Of a stretch of DNA of 64,000 bases, positions 61,771-64,000 are shown piece after piece. Numbering within the stretch: the stretch's first letter is position 1; each line of letters opens with the position of its first letter. Below the pieces are notes generated by a model. It was not told the DNA's origin and did not search any database. It was given only the letters and a program-made list of their open reading frames with translations. Origin of the DNA: Gilliamella sp. wkB308 (GTDB lineage Bacteria > Pseudomonadota > Gammaproteobacteria > Enterobacterales > Orbaceae); assembly GCF_001690185.1 (NCBI RefSeq), contig NZ_LZGN01000034.1, forward strand, positions 62,001 through 126,000, written 5' to 3'. The translations under genes were made by a program, and so were the position numbers.

Positions 61771-62605
61771 TACAGTCTCGTTTATGCTCTATATGTAGCG
61801 GATTTAATCCTTCTTCGTTCGATCTAAACTGTTTCACAATATCCAGTGTTTCCAAGCCAAGTGGTGAAATACGAACAATATCAACTAATCCTTTCATCTC
61901 TTTGAGTTGATTACCTAAATTATAGCAATAACCGCTTTGTGTTTGGATTCCATTTAAAACAAACACTTTTTGTTGTTCTTGTGAGAATACTTCACGCCCA
62001 ACAGGATATTTGATACAACATGTTTCGCATTTATCTTTGGGTTTATCTTCTGAACGTGCTGTAAAACAACGAGCCGAATAGGCTAACGGCAAGTAACCGT
62101 AACTGAAAACTTCAACGTCAAAATTTCGCTCGATATTGAAACTATCAAACTGATTCAGTACATTTGCTAACCAATCCCGAGAAAGTTCAACGGGCATACA
62201 CCAACGTACCATACCTTGTTTTTGTAATAGTTTTAACGTGTAAGCGTTATAGCAATTAATCGCAGGGCCGGCAACAAAAGGCAATTTATTTTCTTGAGCA
62301 ATATTAATTGCGGCTAAATCATTGGCTTCAATTAGAAAATCGCCATTATTAACGAGTAATCTTAATTCATTTAACTCAGAAGGTGCTTCAAGCAAAGCCA
62401 ACGTTGAAAGCACAACTTGTTTACCTGATTTAGCGACTTCTTTAGCTAATTCAAGCCAATTAGGGACTTTCATTTCACGGCGTTTAGTACAAACTGTTTC
62501 GCCCATATAAATAATATCGGCTTCACTTTCTTTTGCCGCATGATAAAAAGCTTCTGTTTCGGTTTTAGGCCAATAGTAAAGCACGGGGCCTAATGCATAT
62601 TTCAT
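61727..62605 (-). CDS. ubiV: UbiV, O2-independent ubiquinone biosynthesis protein (U32 family)
   Basis: 292 residues from ATG 62605, the same as E. coli UbiV (YhbV). With UbiU it forms a heterodimer that hydroxylates the ubiquinone ring without oxygen, using prephenate-derived oxygen. Four [4Fe-4S] cysteines are visible: Cys39 in GETVCTKRR, then ARCFTARSED, and KCETCC. A GTG at 62617 would add four residues. It lies about 160 bases after ubiU and overlaps csdA. Confidence 0.96.
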   Translation of the reverse strand: MKYALGPVLYYWPKTETEAFYHAAKESEADIIYMGETVCTKRREMKVPNWLELAKEVAKSGKQVVLSTLALLEAPSELNELRLLVNNGDFLIEANDLAAINIAQENKLPFVAGPAINCYNAYTLKLLQKQGMVRWCMPVELSRDWLANVLNQFDSFNIERNFDVEVFSYGYLPLAYSARCFTARSEDKPKDKCETCCIKYPVGREVFSQEQQKVFVLNGIQTQSGYCYNLGNQLKEMKGLVDIVRISPLGLETLDIVKQFRSNEEGLNPLHIEHKRDCNGYWNGIAGLELNQ

Positions 62606-62763
62606 AGTTTTGCTCACTATATTGATTTATGTTAGATCATTTATAAAATCATTCAAGATGATATTTTATTTAATAAATTCAATAAGGTAAATTAAGGTGA
62701 TACCACTTCACTTTTAATAAGTGTCTTTTCCAATAATATGAATTTAAAGTCTAAAATACTTAA

Positions 62764-63759
62764 CTATTGCCATTTACGGTGATAAGCACCTAATGTTGTT
62801 TGCGTTCCTTCCGACACTGAGCCTAATGTATCCATCCAATGTTGTTCAGCTTGAAATGATTGTGGGTTGGCTTTATAACGGTCAATTGCTTGTCGCCATA
62901 CTTTGGTTACTTGCTCAACATAAGCTGGACTGCGTTGACGTCCTTCAATTTTGACCGATGCAATATTGGCAGCAAATAGCTCGGGTAATAGCTCAATGGT
63001 ATTTAAACTGGTTGGTTCTTCAATTGGATGATAAAGTTGTTCTCCAACAAAATAACGTCCTTTACATAGGGTTGGATAACCGGCATTTTCACCTTTTTTA
63101 TGGCAATCAATCAATACGTTATTCAAACGAGATTCAAGACCTTTGTCGGTCTCTTCCCATCGCACAAATTTAGCCGGAGAACATGCCCCAACCGTATTAG
63201 GTGATTCACCTGTTAAATAAGACGATAAATAGCAACGTCCTTCAGCCATTATACATAAACTACCAAAGGCAAAAACTTCTAAAGGGACGGGAGAAACTTT
63301 TGATAACTGTTTAACTTGATGCATCGACAGAACACGAGGCAATACAATACGATGAACCTGAAAATTATTATAATAAAACTTAATTGACTCTTCATTGGTT
63401 GAAGAGGCTTGAACGGAAACATGGCGTTCAAGATTAGGGTACTTTTCGGCAGCATAATCAAGCATAGCAAGATCAGCAATAATTAACGCATCAGCATCAA
63501 TGTTCGCAGCGGTATCAACCGCATGTTGCCAACGCTGAAAATTTTCAGGATGTGCAAAAGTATTTATCGCAATATGCAATTTTTTACCACGTTTATGTAC
63601 ATAATCAGCGGCTTCAATTAATCGCTTCTCATTGAAATTTAAACCAGCAAAATGACGCGCATTGGTATCATCTTTTAAACCAATATAAACAGCATCAGCG
63701 CCATTATCTATGGCTATTTTAAGTGATGGCAATGAACCTGCTGGACAAAGAAGTTCCAT
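62764..63759 (-). CDS. ubiU: UbiU, O2-independent ubiquinone biosynthesis protein (U32 family)
   Basis: 331 residues from ATG 63759, equal to E. coli UbiU (YhbU) and nearly colinear from MELLCPAGSLPSLK to GAYHRKWQ. Cluster cysteines are in FGSLCIMAEGRCYLSS, GACSPAKF and PTLCKGRYF. AGGAG lies 12 bases upstream; an open extension of 35 residues further upstream is unconserved. The third partner UbiT, usually divergent from ubiU, would lie beyond the window or be elsewhere. An FNR-like site is about 100 bases upstream. Confidence 0.97.
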   Translation of the reverse strand: MELLCPAGSLPSLKIAIDNGADAVYIGLKDDTNARHFAGLNFNEKRLIEAADYVHKRGKKLHIAINTFAHPENFQRWQHAVDTAANIDADALIIADLAMLDYAAEKYPNLERHVSVQASSTNEESIKFYYNNFQVHRIVLPRVLSMHQVKQLSKVSPVPLEVFAFGSLCIMAEGRCYLSSYLTGESPNTVGACSPAKFVRWEETDKGLESRLNNVLIDCHKKGENAGYPTLCKGRYFVGEQLYHPIEEPTSLNTIELLPELFAANIASVKIEGRQRSPAYVEQVTKVWRQAIDRYKANPQSFQAEQHWMDTLGSVSEGTQTTLGAYHRKWQ

Positions 63760-63854
63760 AATAATTTCTAACTCCTGTTTTGTATTTGATACGCGTGTAT
63801 TATGCAATAAATTATGTTCTAATGCGAATAGAAAGCGATTTTCTAAATGAAAAA

Positions 63855-63868
63855 TTGAATTCAATCAG
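63855..63868 (-). promoter_or_regulatory. Possible FNR-type site upstream of ubiU
   Basis: TTGAA-TTCA-ATCAG matches 8 of 10 fixed positions of TTGAT-N4-ATCAA. The palindrome TTGAATTCAA is embedded. Plausible because ubiUV work in anaerobiosis, but a match of this quality can occur by chance. Confidence 0.35.
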
Positions 63869-64000
63869 GCAACCTGTCACCATTACCACAAAAAAGGCAA
63901 ATTAATTGTTGAATTTGTAAAGTCGATCGCATCGATAAGAATATAATTAGTTTAATTCTTCCGATCTATGTCACAGAACTGAGCTAAATTGTTATTTGAA

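Overview
The window is a continuous stretch of chromosomal core genome from an AT-rich gammaproteobacterium. Nearly every protein has a close counterpart in Escherichia coli (YfhL, the YdbH-YnbE-YdbL set, HscC, DolP, UbiU/UbiV, GrcA, YjjV). The base composition is low in G+C, gene neighbourhoods are rearranged and intergenic regions are AT-rich and often degraded. This suggests a host-associated relative of the enterics such as the Orbaceae (Gilliamella/Frischella type); the family assignment is inference from general knowledge, not a search. I see no rRNA, CRISPR array, insertion sequence, prophage or integrase.

Layout. 1-4.4 kb: 3' part of dsbA (active site CPSC), macAB efflux and ferredoxin yfhL. 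4.4-11 kb, minus strand: ispH-lspA-ileS-ribF (the enteric cluster without fkpB), a small lipoprotein and folE. 11-20 kb, plus strand: polA, a possible ~100-nt RNA or leader, gltX, a shortened ydbH with ynbE-ydbL, and asnB; then satP (minus). 20.7-24 kb: dnaK-dnaJ behind a clear sigma-32 promoter. 24-29 kb: grcA with an FNR-type box, ung, a DUF805 protein, and upp-uraA, where upp has a leader hairpin that sequesters its ribosome-binding site. 29-38 kb: lysS, prfB with its +1 frameshift, sodA, a decayed small gene, an amidotransferase, tRNA-Asn, bioY plus a papain-like amidase behind a BirA-type operator, gloC, and an MdtD-like exporter. 38-42 kb: yjjV-recC. 42-49 kb: atpBEFHAGDC without atpI. 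49-54 kb: glmM, tyrA, xthA, xseA. 54-59.2 kb: hscC converging on a DUF1266 gene and a giant J-domain membrane protein. 59.4-64 kb: dolP, then ubiU-ubiV-csdA-csdE.

How genes work together. Protein folding is well represented: DnaK/DnaJ, and the specialised HscC with a candidate J partner. Envelope maintenance genes include YdbH/YnbE/YdbL, DolP, LspA, GlmM and DsbA. The anaerobic/microaerobic theme is GrcA plus the O2-independent ubiquinone hydroxylation proteins UbiU/UbiV, both next to FNR-like sites, with ubiUV joined to a cysteine desulfurase pair that could supply sulfur for their Fe-S clusters. Pyrimidine salvage (upp-uraA) and biotin uptake (bioY) each show readable regulatory sequence.

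Best candidates for new biology: the upp leader, which resembles the pyrC start-site-switch design; the bioY-amidase pair under BirA-type control; the HscC / DUF1266 / J-DUF805 locus; and the ubiUV-csdAE linkage.
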